From Burkholderiales bacterium (GTDB lineage Bacteria > Pseudomonadota > Gammaproteobacteria > Burkholderiales > Usitatibacteraceae): 6,211 nt of DNA. Under the pieces are notes generated by a model. The model was given only the letters and a program-made list of their open reading frames with translations, did no database searches and was not told the origin of the DNA. The position numbers and the translations under genes were made by a program. Numbering within the stretch: position 1 is the stretch's first letter; the number at the start of each line of letters is the position of its first letter. Where the stretch lies: positions 1 through 6,211 of the forward strand of contig JACMOJ010000179.1 in NCBI GenBank assembly GCA_014378085.1, read 5' to 3'. This document shows, piece after piece, positions 1 to 6,211 of this stretch.

Positions 1-135
1 CGCGGTCGGGTCGAGCTCGAAGCTGCGCCAGGTGACGGTCACCTGATCGCGGTGCTCGAAGTCCTGGAGCGCCGCCTCGAAGCGGCGCTTGCCGACGTAG
101 CACCAGGGGCAGGCGATGTCCGACCAGATCTCGCC
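1..135 (-). other. DsbA/FrnE-like thiol oxidoreductase N-terminal segment (partial, cut by window edge)
   Basis: In the same reading frame as rseP, about 45 residues read as the beginning of a FrnE-type DsbA-family oxidoreductase. The sequence EIWSDIACPWCYVGKRRFEA has the first beta strand of a thioredoxin fold and the CPWC redox motif (Cys codons at 109-111 and 100-102). It is followed by a FEHRD segment and then WRSFELDP, all hallmarks of the FrnE/2-hydroxychromene-2-carboxylate isomerase-like group, which is common in high-GC Actinobacteria and Proteobacteria. GC here is about 70% by hand count, with G or C at nearly every third position, higher than the rseP codons to its right. No start codon lies where a stand-alone FrnE would begin, so the segment depends on the upstream frame. 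Family identity is fairly secure; whether it belongs at this locus is doubtful. Confidence 0.75.
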
Positions 136-564
136 GACCCCTTCGTTCCTCCCGAGCCGTTGCGCGAGCACCCACCACGGTAGCGCCCCTGGCGCGCCGA
201 CGACAAACACCACCCAGTAGAGCACCGCGGCGAGCACAAAATTCGCCGCCGGCCCCGCCGCGATAATGATCATGCGCTGCCAGATGGGCTTATTGTTGAA
301 CGCGCGGCCACGGTCGGCGTCGTTTAACACTTCATCGCGTTCGTCAGCCATCTTGACAAACCCGCCGAGCGGTAACGCGGCGACGACCCACTCTGTCTGG
401 TCAGCGCCAAATTTGCGCATCCATAACGTGCGGCCAAAACCAATCGAGAAGCGAATGATTTTGACGCCGCACAAACGCGCAGCCCAATAGTGCCCCAGCT
501 CGTGGATGGTCACCAAGATGCCGATCGCCACTAGGAACGCGATGATACTTTTCAGAATTTCCAC
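1..564 (-). CDS. rseP: RseP site-2 protease, N-terminal fragment running in frame into a foreign DsbA/FrnE-like segment (partial, chimeric)
   Basis: The open frame begins at GTG 564 and reaches the window edge with no stop (188 codons). Residues 1-129 match the start of RseP, the inner-membrane zinc metalloprotease that cleaves anti-sigma factor RseA. Visible landmarks are a first membrane segment (about 3-20) carrying the zinc motif HELGH at 21-25, then RFSIGFG-like residues (RFSIGFG at 39-45), LPLGGFVKM and DER before a conserved AFNNKP stretch. A second membrane segment with AAGPAANF follows at about 100-122. A TAG lies in frame five codons upstream, so GTG is the only usual start; AGGA sits 10 bases before it. 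From about residue 130 the RseP pattern (PDZ domains, later LDG motif) is absent and a DsbA-family sequence follows. The RseP part is certain; its downstream continuation here is not RseP. Confidence 0.88.
   Translation of the reverse strand, partial: MEILKSIIAFLVAIGILVTIHELGHYWAARLCGVKIIRFSIGFGRTLWMRKFGADQTEWVVAALPLGGFVKMADERDEVLNDADRGRAFNNKPIWQRMIIIAAGPAANFVLAAVLYWVVFVVGAPGALPWWVLAQRLGRNEGVGEIWSDIACPWCYVGKRRFEAALQDFEHRDQVTVTWRSFELDPTA
133..177 (-). other. Probable breakpoint zone between rseP and the FrnE-like segment
   Basis: About 15 codons (WWVLAQRLGRNEGVG) match neither family in my reading. To the right the frame fits RseP up to VVGAPGALP; to the left it fits FrnE from EIWSD. The zone contains GGGAGGAA on the minus strand, which could be the ribosome binding site of an original frnE, but no ATG, GTG or TTG follows it at a normal distance. 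The exact join cannot be placed without homologues. Confidence 0.5.
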
Positions 565-577
565 GCTGGCACGATCC

Positions 578-606
578 TATCTAAAGCATCAGTTAAAGAA
601 TGCCAA
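578..606 (-). promoter_or_regulatory. Possible sigma-70 promoter in the dxr-rseP gap
   Basis: On the minus strand TTGGCA (601-606, five of six matches to the -35 consensus) is separated by 17 bases from TAGATA (578-583, a weak -10 with three matches). It lies in the AT-richer 84-base gap just upstream of the rseP GTG. A start about 7 bases after the -10 would leave almost no leader before the ribosome binding site, which weakens the call. I do not see a sigma-E type promoter here. Confidence 0.25.
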
Positions 607-648
607 ATTGAACTTCACTCCACACATGCCGAACCGACTGCCGCAAGC

Positions 649-1857
649 CTAACGATCACGATGCGCCATTGCGATGAGCGCATCTCTAGTGGTGGCACGC
701 GCGAGCTGATCCGCTGCGAGAATCCCACCAAGCGTGGTGGCCTCATCTGAGGGTATCGTCGACATCACATCCTCGATAAGCTGCGGGATATCAACAAAGC
801 GCAACCGATGCGAAAGAAAAGCTTCGACCGCAACTTCGTTCGCCGCGTTCAATACTGCCGGGGCGGTGCCACCACGTCGCATTGCCTCATAGGCAAGCCG
901 CACGCACGGGAATCGTGCCAAATCCAGTTGCTCAAAATCCAGCCGCCCAATCGCGGCAAGATCTAGTCGCCCGACCCCGGCGGCAATTCGATCAGGAAAT
1001 CCGAGTGCGTAAGCAATCGGTGTCCGCATGTCAGGATTCCCAAGCTGCGCAATCACCGACCCGTCACGGTAGGTGACCATTGAATGTACAACGCTCTGCG
1101 GGTGGATCACCACCTCAATTTGTTCAGACCGCGCACCGAACATCCAGTGCGCTTCAATGACTTCGAGCCCCTTGTTCATCATGGTGGCCGAATCGACTGA
1201 AATTTTGCGCCCCATTACCCAGTTTGGATGCGCGCACGCCTCTTCTGGCGTCACGTTGGCGAGTGAGTCGACCGAACGTGTTCGGAACGGGCCGCCAGAA
1301 GCCGTCAAGATAATTTTCTCGACACCGACACTTTCCAATCCGCGCGCAAAGTTTCTTGGCAGCGACTGAAAGATAGCGTTGTGCTCACTATCGATCGGCA
1401 GCAGCGTGGCAGCAGAATTCGCAACCGCATCCATAAATAGGCGGCCGGCCATTACCAGCGCCTCTTTGTTGGCAAGCAACACTCGCTTACCGGCGTGTGC
1501 CGCCGCAAGCGACGACTTGAGCCCGGCCGCGCCCACAATGGCCGCCATCACGACATCGACGTCCGGGTGCGCCGCAACGTGCTCAAGCGCGTCGGGCCCG
1601 GCCAGTACCTCTGTGGACGGACTATGCTGTCTTAGCGCCGTACGCAATTGCTCGGCAGCATCGTGATCTGTCATGACCGCATAGCGCGGCTTGAAGCGTT
1701 CACACAACACTGCGAGTTCACCTGCCTTGGTTGCGGCCGAAAGGGCAAACACACGAAAGCGGTCCGGGTGGCGGGCAACAACATCCAATGTGCTCATGCC
1801 GATCGAGCCGGTCGCCCCGAGCACCGTAACGTTTTTCACGTTTAACTGATCGCTCAT
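649..1857 (-). CDS. dxr: 1-deoxy-D-xylulose 5-phosphate reductoisomerase
   Basis: This cytosolic NADPH-dependent enzyme (402 residues, normal length) converts 1-deoxy-D-xylulose 5-phosphate to 2-C-methyl-D-erythritol 4-phosphate, the committing step of the MEP isoprenoid pathway and the target of fosmidomycin. Sequence marks are the dinucleotide-binding GATGSIG at 14-20, [12 protein letters not shown] at 127-138, and the metal ligands in DSEHN at 156-160 (D156, E158). [12 protein letters not shown] residues (TASGGPFR) follow at 185-192, then the substrate and metal region [19 protein letters not shown] at 220-238 with N228, K229 and E232. [10 protein letters not shown] and a C-terminal helical domain with [11 protein letters not shown] complete it. 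Its ATG overlaps the cdsA stop in an ATGA and no Shine-Dalgarno precedes it, so translation is probably coupled to cdsA. Its product feeds the pathway whose later intermediates supply UppS. It ends at TAG. Everything looks intact. Confidence 0.98.
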   Translation of the reverse strand: MSDQLNVKNVTVLGATGSIGMSTLDVVARHPDRFRVFALSAATKAGELAVLCERFKPRYAVMTDHDAAEQLRTALRQHSPSTEVLAGPDALEHVAAHPDVDVVMAAIVGAAGLKSSLAAAHAGKRVLLANKEALVMAGRLFMDAVANSAATLLPIDSEHNAIFQSLPRNFARGLESVGVEKIILTASGGPFRTRSVDSLANVTPEEACAHPNWVMGRKISVDSATMMNKGLEVIEAHWMFGARSEQIEVVIHPQSVVHSMVTYRDGSVIAQLGNPDMRTPIAYALGFPDRIAAGVGRLDLAAIGRLDFEQLDLARFPCVRLAYEAMRRGGTAPAVLNAANEVAVEAFLSHRLRFVDIPQLIEDVMSTIPSDEATTLGGILAADQLARATTRDALIAMAHRDR

Positions 1858-2714
1858 CTTGTTTGCATTACTAGCAGATATAGCCCAGCCAGCGGCAGTG
1901 TGGATGTCAGCGCGTCAATTCGATCTAGCACGCCGCCATGCCCAGGCAACAGGCTCGAAGAGTCCTTCATACCGACGCCGCGCTTCATCCATGACTCGAA
2001 CAGGTCGCCCACGATCGAGACAACACCCAACAGCAAAAACATGGCAAACAACAACCAGCCGTGGGAATAAAGCTCACGCGCCCATGCATCGCCGCGCGCA
2101 ACTGCGCCTCCCGCTAACTGGTGCCAAACGAAAAAATAAATCGCCACTCCAATGAGACCACCCACCGCACCCTCAACCGTTTTGCCGGGGCTAATAGCCG
2201 GCGCGAGCTTACGTTTACCGAAGCCCTTGCCCACAAAATATGCCGCGATGTCGGCGACCCAAACGATCAACGCGAAACTCAGCAACATCCACGGCCCCAA
2301 GTCATGCAGCGATAGAAATGCGAGCCAAGTCGGGAAAATAACCACCCAACCGGTAATCGCCGCGATCCACACGCCAGCCGCGCCGACCGGACGCCACGTC
2401 TTGGCAAGCCAAAGCGGCGCAACCATTAGCCAAAACAGGGTCGACACGATAAAACCAACTAACGCAACCGTCATAAAGTCCAGCGGCGTCATGCCCAGGT
2501 AGGTAAAAAAAATGACGGCCGCGCCAACAAGTGACGTCGAAAGAAACGTGCGTGAACCGCTTGCAGAAAATCCGCAAAAACGACTCCACTCCCAACAGGC
2601 GACCAGCGTGATTGCCAGCGTGAATAAATCCCATGCCCAATTCGGAAACGAGAATAGCGCGACGAACACGACCGGCAGGATGACCAGCGCGGTGATGATG
2701 CGGGTTTTCAGCAT
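1854..2714 (-). CDS. cdsA: Phosphatidate cytidylyltransferase (CDP-diglyceride synthase)
   Basis: This integral inner-membrane enzyme makes CDP-diacylglycerol from phosphatidic acid and CTP, the branch point to all major phospholipids. The 286 residues hold about eight hydrophobic segments, starting with a pair near 5-45. The conserved core includes [16 protein letters not shown] at 152-167, SPGKTVEG at 175-182, and the full CTP-transferase family signature from S241 to D267: MKRGVGMKD, then [12 protein letters not shown], with the metal-binding D251 and the D264/D267 pair. Length is normal for the proteobacterial family. The start ATG is 25 bases after the uppS stop. No convincing Shine-Dalgarno is visible before it (the bases directly upstream are ACCAACTGA), so initiation may lean on ribosomes finishing uppS. 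The TGA stop overlaps the dxr start. Confidence 0.98.
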   Translation of the reverse strand: MLKTRIITALVILPVVFVALFSFPNWAWDLFTLAITLVACWEWSRFCGFSASGSRTFLSTSLVGAAVIFFTYLGMTPLDFMTVALVGFIVSTLFWLMVAPLWLAKTWRPVGAAGVWIAAITGWVVIFPTWLAFLSLHDLGPWMLLSFALIVWVADIAAYFVGKGFGKRKLAPAISPGKTVEGAVGGLIGVAIYFFVWHQLAGGAVARGDAWARELYSHGWLLFAMFLLLGVVSIVGDLFESWMKRGVGMKDSSSLLPGHGGVLDRIDALTSTLPLAGLYLLVMQTR

Positions 2715-2739
2715 TCAGTTGGTGAAGCGCGTCTTGCGC

Positions 2740-3555
2740 TTAAGCAGCGTTAGACGTGTCGTCCACGGTGACACCCATGGACTTCGCCAACTGATCACTA
2801 GTGCGACCAAAGCGGCGTTCGCGTTTGCCATAGGACTCAACGGCGCGAATGAGACTAGAGCGACCAAAATCAGGCCATAGTTCGGGCGTGAAATAAAACT
2901 CGGTATAGGCAAGTTGCCAAAGCAGAAAATTGCTCACCCGCTGCTCACCACCAGTGCGGATAAACAAATCCGGCTCGGGCGCATATGCCATCGACAGATG
3001 AGGCGCGAGTAGGTCTTCCGTAAAGTCGTTAAATGCAGCGTTTGAGGACGGGTCGCTGGCAAAGACCGACGCGCGCAACTGTTGCACTTTGTTGAGCGAT
3101 TGCAGAATGTCCCACCGCCCGCCATAGTTTGCGGCAACCGTCAGCGTCAATTCGGTGTTGTTCTCGGTCATCGCCTCGCTCGCCGCGATCTTGTCGCGAA
3201 GACGAGCATCAAACCTTGTCAAATCGCCGATAACTTTGAAACGGATGCCGTTGGCATGCAACTTCGAAACTTCATTGTCTAACGCAATCAAAAATAGCTG
3301 CATCAGAACCGACACCTCTTCAGCTGGGCGTCGCCAGTTCTCCGACGAAAAAGCAAACAACGTCAGGTATTCGATGCCGAGTTCACCACAAGTTTTGACG
3401 GTATCGCGTACCGCTTCAACGCCGCGCTTGTGGCCCGCCACCCGCGGCATAAAACGGTTCTTCGCCCATCGCCCGTTACCATCCATTACGATCGCAACAT
3501 GCCTTGGCACACTAGTGAATGCCGGTACGACCTGAGTAGAACTCTCGTAGTTCAT
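2740..3555 (-). CDS. uppS: Undecaprenyl diphosphate synthase, cis-prenyltransferase
   Basis: The cytosolic, membrane-associated enzyme adds eight isopentenyl units in cis to farnesyl diphosphate, giving the C55 carrier lipid precursor for peptidoglycan and other cell-surface polymers. In 271 residues the marks are MDGNGRWA at 24-31 with catalytic D25, [13 protein letters not shown] at 38-50, and [12 protein letters not shown] at 66-77. The family signature follows near 196-211 ([16 protein letters not shown]), then [16 protein letters not shown]. The protein is about 20 residues longer than the E. coli enzyme; most of the extra length is the N-terminal stretch before [11 protein letters not shown] and a short D/S/N-rich tail, both usual variable parts. 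The start has only a weak GGA about 8 bases upstream. It follows frr by 57 bases and ends in TAA. Confidence 0.98.
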   Translation of the reverse strand: MNYESSTQVVPAFTSVPRHVAIVMDGNGRWAKNRFMPRVAGHKRGVEAVRDTVKTCGELGIEYLTLFAFSSENWRRPAEEVSVLMQLFLIALDNEVSKLHANGIRFKVIGDLTRFDARLRDKIAASEAMTENNTELTLTVAANYGGRWDILQSLNKVQQLRASVFASDPSSNAAFNDFTEDLLAPHLSMAYAPEPDLFIRTGGEQRVSNFLLWQLAYTEFYFTPELWPDFGRSSLIRAVESYGKRERRFGRTSDQLAKSMGVTVDDTSNAA

Positions 3556-3598
3556 CGGTGAATTCCGTTCACGTGACGATGGACGAATGTGTTGCGCT

Positions 3599-3618
3599 GT
3601 TTGACTGAAACGTCAAAC
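3599..3618 (-). other. Inverted repeat over the frr stop codon
   Basis: On the minus strand GTTTGAC, a six-base loop and GTCAAAC form a perfect 7-bp stem that includes the frr TGA. No run of T follows, so it is not a standard terminator; it might influence mRNA decay or recycling between frr and uppS. A stem this short can arise by chance. Confidence 0.3.
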
Positions 3619-4173
3619 CGACATCAACTCTTTTTCTTTATCGTGAACGAGCTTGTCGATCTCGGCGACAAACTTATCCGTCATTTTTTGGACGTCGTCC
3701 TGCGCCTTTTTTTCTGCATCTTCCGGCAGGGTCTTGGCTTTTAACGCGTCTTTCAGGTGGTTGTTGGCATCGCGCCGGATGTTGCGAACCGCGACTTTTG
3801 CGTCTTCGCCTTCAACCTTGACCAGCTTGGCCATTTCGCGGCGGCGCTCCTCTGTCAACGAGGGCATTGGCACGCGAACGACCTCACCAGTGGTCGAAGG
3901 ATTAAGGCCGAGGTCAGAATCTCGAATGGCTTTCTCAATTGCTGACGTCATTTTCTTTTCAAACGGCTGAACGATGATCGTCCGTGCGTCAGCGACGTTC
4001 AGACTTGCAACCGTCGTCAAGGGCGTTGGTGAACCGTAATAGTCAACTTGGATCTGGTCGAGCATACCGGCGTGCGCGCGGCCAGTGCGAACTTTCGCCA
4101 GATTGTTTTTAAGTGAATCGATGCTTTTTTGCATCTTCTGCTCACACGTTATTTTTAGATCAGCAACGTTCAT
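3613..4173 (-). CDS. frr: Ribosome recycling factor
   Basis: RRF works with EF-G to split the post-termination ribosome complex so that subunits are reused. The 186-residue protein has the normal length for the family. The three-helix bundle begins with [23 protein letters not shown] (conserved RTGRA at 29-33). The small beta domain carries DYYGSPTPL at 44-52 and [12 protein letters not shown] at 63-74. The [17 protein letters not shown] segment at 100-116 and VRNIRRDAN at 129-137, with the conserved arginines, return to the bundle. I chose ATG 4173 over the in-frame GTG at 4185. The ATG has GGAG six bases upstream, and that GGAG partly overlaps the GTG itself; betaproteobacterial RRFs also typically begin MxVADxK. 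pyrH stops 35 bases upstream, consistent with one transcript. Confidence 0.97.
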   Translation of the reverse strand: MNVADLKITCEQKMQKSIDSLKNNLAKVRTGRAHAGMLDQIQVDYYGSPTPLTTVASLNVADARTIIVQPFEKKMTSAIEKAIRDSDLGLNPSTTGEVVRVPMPSLTEERRREMAKLVKVEGEDAKVAVRNIRRDANNHLKDALKAKTLPEDAEKKAQDDVQKMTDKFVAEIDKLVHDKEKELMSV

Positions 4174-4179
4174 GATTGA

Positions 4180-4183
4180 CTCC
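4180..4183 (-). promoter_or_regulatory. Ribosome binding site that fixes the frr start
   Basis: GGAG on the minus strand lies six bases before ATG 4173. It overlaps the alternative GTG at 4183-4185, so the two starts cannot both be served by this site, and it supports the shorter 186-residue product. Confidence 0.7.
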
Positions 4184-4208
4184 ACAGACGATATTTCGAT
4201 AACGACCG

Positions 4209-4964
4209 CTATGCGTGAACGAGGGTGCCCTCGTCTTCACCGAGCACGACCCGCTTCAATGCCCCCTGCTTAAAAATCGAAAACACGTTGATTGGCAGTT
4301 TTTGGTCACGACACAATGCGATGGCGGTTGCATCCATCACCTTCAAATTCTTGATCATGGCTTCATCAAAGGTAATCGAATGATAACGCGTGGCGGTTTT
4401 GTCCGTCTTCGGATCCGCCGTGTATACGCCGTCAACCTTGGTCGCCTTTAGCACAATCTGCGCTTCCATCTCACGGCCCCGCAACGCCGCAGCAGTGTCG
4501 GTGGTGAAGAATGGATTGCCCGTACCCGCCGCGAACACAACCACTTTGCCCTCTTCAAGGTAACGCATGGTCTTGCCACGAATGTAGGGTTCAACCACGG
4601 GCTCGATATTAATTGCCGACTGAACTCGCGGGGACAACCCCACTTTGGAAAGCGCGTCTTGCAGCGCGAGGGAATTAATCACGGTAGCGAGCATCCCCAT
4701 ATAGTCGGCGGTCGCGCGATCCATCCGGGCGGCACTAGTCGATACGCCGCGAAAAATGTTGCCGCCGCCGATGACAATTCCGATCGCAACACCAAGATCC
4801 GCGATTTCTTTGATCTCTCCAACGATGCGCTCGATGGTTTGGCGGTTGATGCCGAACGCATCTTCGCCCATCAGCGCCTCGCCCGAGAGCTTTAGCAAGA
4901 TGCGGGTGTATTTGGGCGGAGTAGCCGCATGGGGTGATGCCGGGGACAAAACAGCAGGCGACAT
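4209..4964 (-). CDS. pyrH: UMP kinase (uridylate kinase)
   Basis: PyrH, a hexameric cytosolic member of the amino acid kinase family, phosphorylates UMP to UDP, the step that feeds all UTP and CTP synthesis, including the CTP used by CdsA. In the family GTP activates and UTP inhibits it. Motifs are LLKLSGEAL at 23-31, the glycine loop [10 protein letters not shown] at 64-73, [15 protein letters not shown] at 145-159, [14 protein letters not shown] at 172-185 and VMDATAIAL at 209-217. The 251 residues include about 15 extra Ser/Pro/Ala-rich N-terminal residues before the conserved [12 protein letters not shown]; most relatives begin only a few residues before that point. ATG 4964 is the only ATG available, preceded by AAGGAG at 4976-4981 with an 11-base spacer, somewhat long. 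It ends in TAG. Confidence 0.98.
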   Translation of the reverse strand: MSPAVLSPASPHAATPPKYTRILLKLSGEALMGEDAFGINRQTIERIVGEIKEIADLGVAIGIVIGGGNIFRGVSTSAARMDRATADYMGMLATVINSLALQDALSKVGLSPRVQSAINIEPVVEPYIRGKTMRYLEEGKVVVFAAGTGNPFFTTDTAAALRGREMEAQIVLKATKVDGVYTADPKTDKTATRYHSITFDEAMIKNLKVMDATAIALCRDQKLPINVFSIFKQGALKRVVLGEDEGTLVHA

Positions 4965-4975
4965 TGCGAGAGGTT

Positions 4976-4981
4976 CTCCTT
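4976..4981 (-). promoter_or_regulatory. Ribosome binding site of pyrH
   Basis: AAGGAG on the minus strand is the best Shine-Dalgarno match in the window. It lies 11 bases before ATG 4964 and supports the start that gives PyrH its N-terminal extension; the only other in-frame candidate is a TTG at codon 6, farther away. Confidence 0.6.
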
Positions 4982-5005
4982 AACCTTGTTTGACAACTAA
5001 CTCGC

Positions 5006-5028
5006 CACAACCGTCGCTGACGATTGTG
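5006..5028 (-). promoter_or_regulatory. Long hairpin in the tsf-pyrH gap
   Basis: On the minus strand CACAATCGTC, loop AGC, GACGGTTGTG forms a 10-bp stem with one T-G wobble. It lies 73-95 bases after the tsf stop and 42 bases before the pyrH start. It is followed by GCGAGTTAG rather than a T-run, so it is not a typical intrinsic terminator. Possible roles are partial attenuation, protection of the upstream mRNA end, or processing. The 136-base gap holds no recognisable promoter or gene. Confidence 0.4.
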
Positions 5029-5100
5029 TCGAAATACGCACATTTACGACCGGCAACCTCCGCAATGACGTTGGCTGCAGCTCTAAAGCAATAACACCGA

Positions 5101-6006
5101 CTACCCTGCAGCCTTGGCCTTGGCCTTAGCCGCCGCAGCTTGTTCGGCGACTTCTGCCGCGAAGTCCGTGGCTTTCTTTTCGATCCCCTCGCCAACAACA
5201 TAAAGCGTGAAGCCATTAACTTTGGCTCCCTTCGACTTCATCAGTTGTTCAATGGTTTGTTTGTCATCCTTGACAAACGGCTGGGACAACAGCGACACCT
5301 CCTTGAGGAACTTCGCAATTGAGCCGTCGACCATTTTTGCGACGATTTCAGCCGGCTTGCCCGATTCTGCGGCTTTTGCCTCGGCAACCGAGCGCTCCTT
5401 GGCAATATCCTCTGCCGGCACACCGGACGAATCGAGCGACTTCGGCTTGGTCGCGGCAATGTGCATCGCCACGTCCTTGGCCAACATTGTGTCGCCGCCG
5501 GTGGTATCAACCAACGTTGCCACTTTCGCGCCGCCGTGAATGTAGGACGTTAGTACGCCAATTGCTTCAACGCGCTTGAAGCGACGAATCGACAGATTCT
5601 CACCCACTCTACCAATCAGCGCCTTGCGGGCTTCGTCTACCGTTGTGCCATTGATCGGCATGGCCGACAACGCCTCAACATTTGCAGGGTTTGCTTCAGC
5701 AACCATTTTCGCGAGCGCGGCCGACATGGCAAGGAAGTCGTCGTTCTTGGCAACGAAGTCAGTTTCGCAGTTAACTTCAAGCATCGCGCCAAGCTTTTGG
5801 TCGCCAGAAATGTAGATTGCGCACACACCTTCAGCCGCGACGCGGGATGCCGCCTTGGTGGCCTTGTTACCTAACTTGACGCGAAGAATCTCTTCAGCCT
5901 TCGCCATATCGCCGGCCGCCTCGGACAGCGCTTTTTTGCATTCCATCATCGGCGCGTCGGTCTTTTCGCGCAACTCTTTGACCATTCCTGCGGTAACTTC
6001 TGCCAT
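5101..6006 (-). CDS. tsf: Translation elongation factor Ts
   Basis: EF-Ts is the nucleotide exchange factor that releases GDP from EF-Tu during translation. The 301 residues start with a UBA-like N-terminal domain (about 1-55) carrying family signature 1, [16 protein letters not shown] at 12-27. Signature 2 is [11 protein letters not shown] at 77-87, with the TDFV residues that contact EF-Tu. The dimerisation core follows: the [13 protein letters not shown] segment ([11 protein letters not shown] at 132-142), [12 protein letters not shown] at 155-166, and AMHIAATKP. Late in the protein [15 protein letters not shown] and an Ala/Lys-rich tail (about 285-301) are seen. The N-terminus resembles Burkholderiales EF-Ts. 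Length is close to the usual 290-300. GGAA sits five bases before the ATG, a modest binding site. It lies behind a terminator after rpsB, so its level may be set by read-through or by a promoter in the leader. Confidence 0.98.
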   Translation of the reverse strand: MAEVTAGMVKELREKTDAPMMECKKALSEAAGDMAKAEEILRVKLGNKATKAASRVAAEGVCAIYISGDQKLGAMLEVNCETDFVAKNDDFLAMSAALAKMVAEANPANVEALSAMPINGTTVDEARKALIGRVGENLSIRRFKRVEAIGVLTSYIHGGAKVATLVDTTGGDTMLAKDVAMHIAATKPKSLDSSGVPAEDIAKERSVAEAKAAESGKPAEIVAKMVDGSIAKFLKEVSLLSQPFVKDDKQTIEQLMKSKGAKVNGFTLYVVGEGIEKKATDFAAEVAEQAAAAKAKAKAAG

Positions 6007-6070
6007 TTCCGTTCCAATCCATATTGCTAAGATCGCCTGCCCTGTTGGAGCGCCAGCCCGCCTACAGGCT

Positions 6071-6082
6071 GTCGTCTACGAC
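6071..6082 (-). repeat. Short inverted repeat in the tsf leader
   Basis: GTCGT, two bases, ACGAC forms a 12-base near-palindrome in the leader between the terminator and tsf. A second small one (AACTGC CA GCAGTT) immediately follows the terminator T-run. Both are short and have tight loops; function is unknown and chance is possible. Confidence 0.25.
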
Positions 6083-6128
6083 CTTATGGTTAATCAAATT
6101 TCTTTTCTGCCTTAACTGCTGGCAGTTC

Positions 6129-6155
6129 AAAAAAAAGGGGCCGGAGCCCCTTTTT
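6129..6155 (-). terminator. Intrinsic terminator/attenuator between rpsB and tsf
   Basis: On the minus strand GGGGC, loop TCCG, GCCCC is followed by eight T, and the A-run before the stem can extend pairing to about 10 bp. The symmetrical A and T flanks make it potentially bidirectional, but the longer T-run is on the transcribed minus strand. It begins 15 bases after the rpsB stop. A partial terminator at this place is known in E. coli rpsB-tsf and fits the need for different amounts of S2 and EF-Ts. Confidence 0.85.
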
Positions 6156-6170
6156 CCCGTATGTCGAAAA

Positions 6171-6211
6171 TTATTTCGCTTCTTCTTCGGTGACTTCAAC
6201 AAGTTCGTCAG
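6171..6211 (-). CDS. rpsB: 30S ribosomal protein S2, C-terminal end (partial)
   Basis: Only the last 13 codons are present. They read DELVEVTEEEAK then TAA (6171-6173), with the frame entering from the right edge. An acidic, glutamate-rich C-terminal tail is common in betaproteobacterial S2, the protein that binds the back of the small subunit near S1. The call rests mainly on position: rpsB precedes tsf in almost all Proteobacteria, and a terminator follows immediately. The tail alone would not identify it. Confidence 0.75.
   Translation of the reverse strand, partial: DELVEVTEEEAK

Noticed and set aside
266..490. Plus-strand open frame opposite rseP
   Set aside because: It is a shadow of the conserved RseP frame, which contains HELGH and the membrane segments.
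2512..2880. Plus-strand open frame of 122 codons opposite cdsA and uppS
   Set aside because: It is antisense to two clearly intact genes, crosses their boundary, and its product has no recognisable motif.
3155..3535. Plus-strand open frame of 126 codons opposite uppS
   Set aside because: The frame is fully antisense to conserved uppS codons, and the product has no family features.
3566..3578. TCACGTGA palindrome in the frr-uppS gap
   Set aside because: An eight-base palindrome is expected by chance, and I know no regulator using it in this setting.
5029..5085. Possible pyrH promoter (TTGCGG with downstream GCGTATTT on the minus strand)
   Set aside because: At 17 bases spacing the -10 hexamer reads TGCGTA, a poor match, and other spacings are no better.
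4980..5216. Minus-strand frame of 78 codons crossing the tsf end and the tsf-pyrH gap
   Set aside because: Its first half is tsf read in another frame and there is no standard start codon within the gap itself; the stop falls in the pyrH ribosome binding site. I recognise no family in the gap-encoded residues.
1..6211. Novel defence, mobile or CRISPR-like system
   Set aside because: Apart from the left-edge join, every substantial frame belongs to a known housekeeping family. I found no direct repeats, transposase, tRNA or att-like structure.

Overview
This window is the conserved bacterial cluster rpsB-tsf-pyrH-frr-uppS-cdsA-dxr-rseP, all on the minus strand, so transcription runs from the right edge to the left. 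This gene order is typical of Beta- and Gammaproteobacteria. The proteins look betaproteobacterial: EF-Ts opens with a Burkholderiales-like N-terminus, RRF has an MxVADxK start, and UppS carries [12 protein letters not shown]. That assignment is by family knowledge and eye only. GC content is moderate in most of the window and clearly higher in the first ~200 bases.

Layout from right to left (5' to 3' of the transcript). The last codons of rpsB (6171-6211) are followed by a strong intrinsic terminator or attenuator (6129-6155) and a 122-base leader. Then come tsf (5101-6006), a 136-base gap with a long perfect hairpin, pyrH (4209-4964), frr (3613-4173), uppS (2740-3555), cdsA (1854-2714) and dxr (649-1857). 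dxr overlaps cdsA by four bases. An 83-base gap with a possible promoter precedes rseP, which starts at a GTG at 564. No gene-free stretch exceeds 300 bases.

The cluster joins translation (S2, EF-Ts, ribosome recycling factor) to UMP phosphorylation (PyrH) and envelope building. Dxr starts the MEP isoprenoid route. UppS turns isoprenoid precursors into the undecaprenyl carrier lipid for peptidoglycan and O-antigen. CdsA makes CDP-diacylglycerol for phospholipids. RseP is the intramembrane protease of the sigma-E envelope stress pathway.

The notable anomaly is at the left edge. After about 129 normal RseP residues the open frame continues, without a stop, into a DsbA/FrnE-like thioredoxin-fold sequence with a CPWC active site. 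That segment is unrelated to RseP and runs off the window. This is most likely an assembly or cloning chimera, or a recombination breakpoint, although an in-frame genuine fusion cannot be excluded from the sequence. Apart from this join, the region is ordinary core genome and I see no undescribed system in it.
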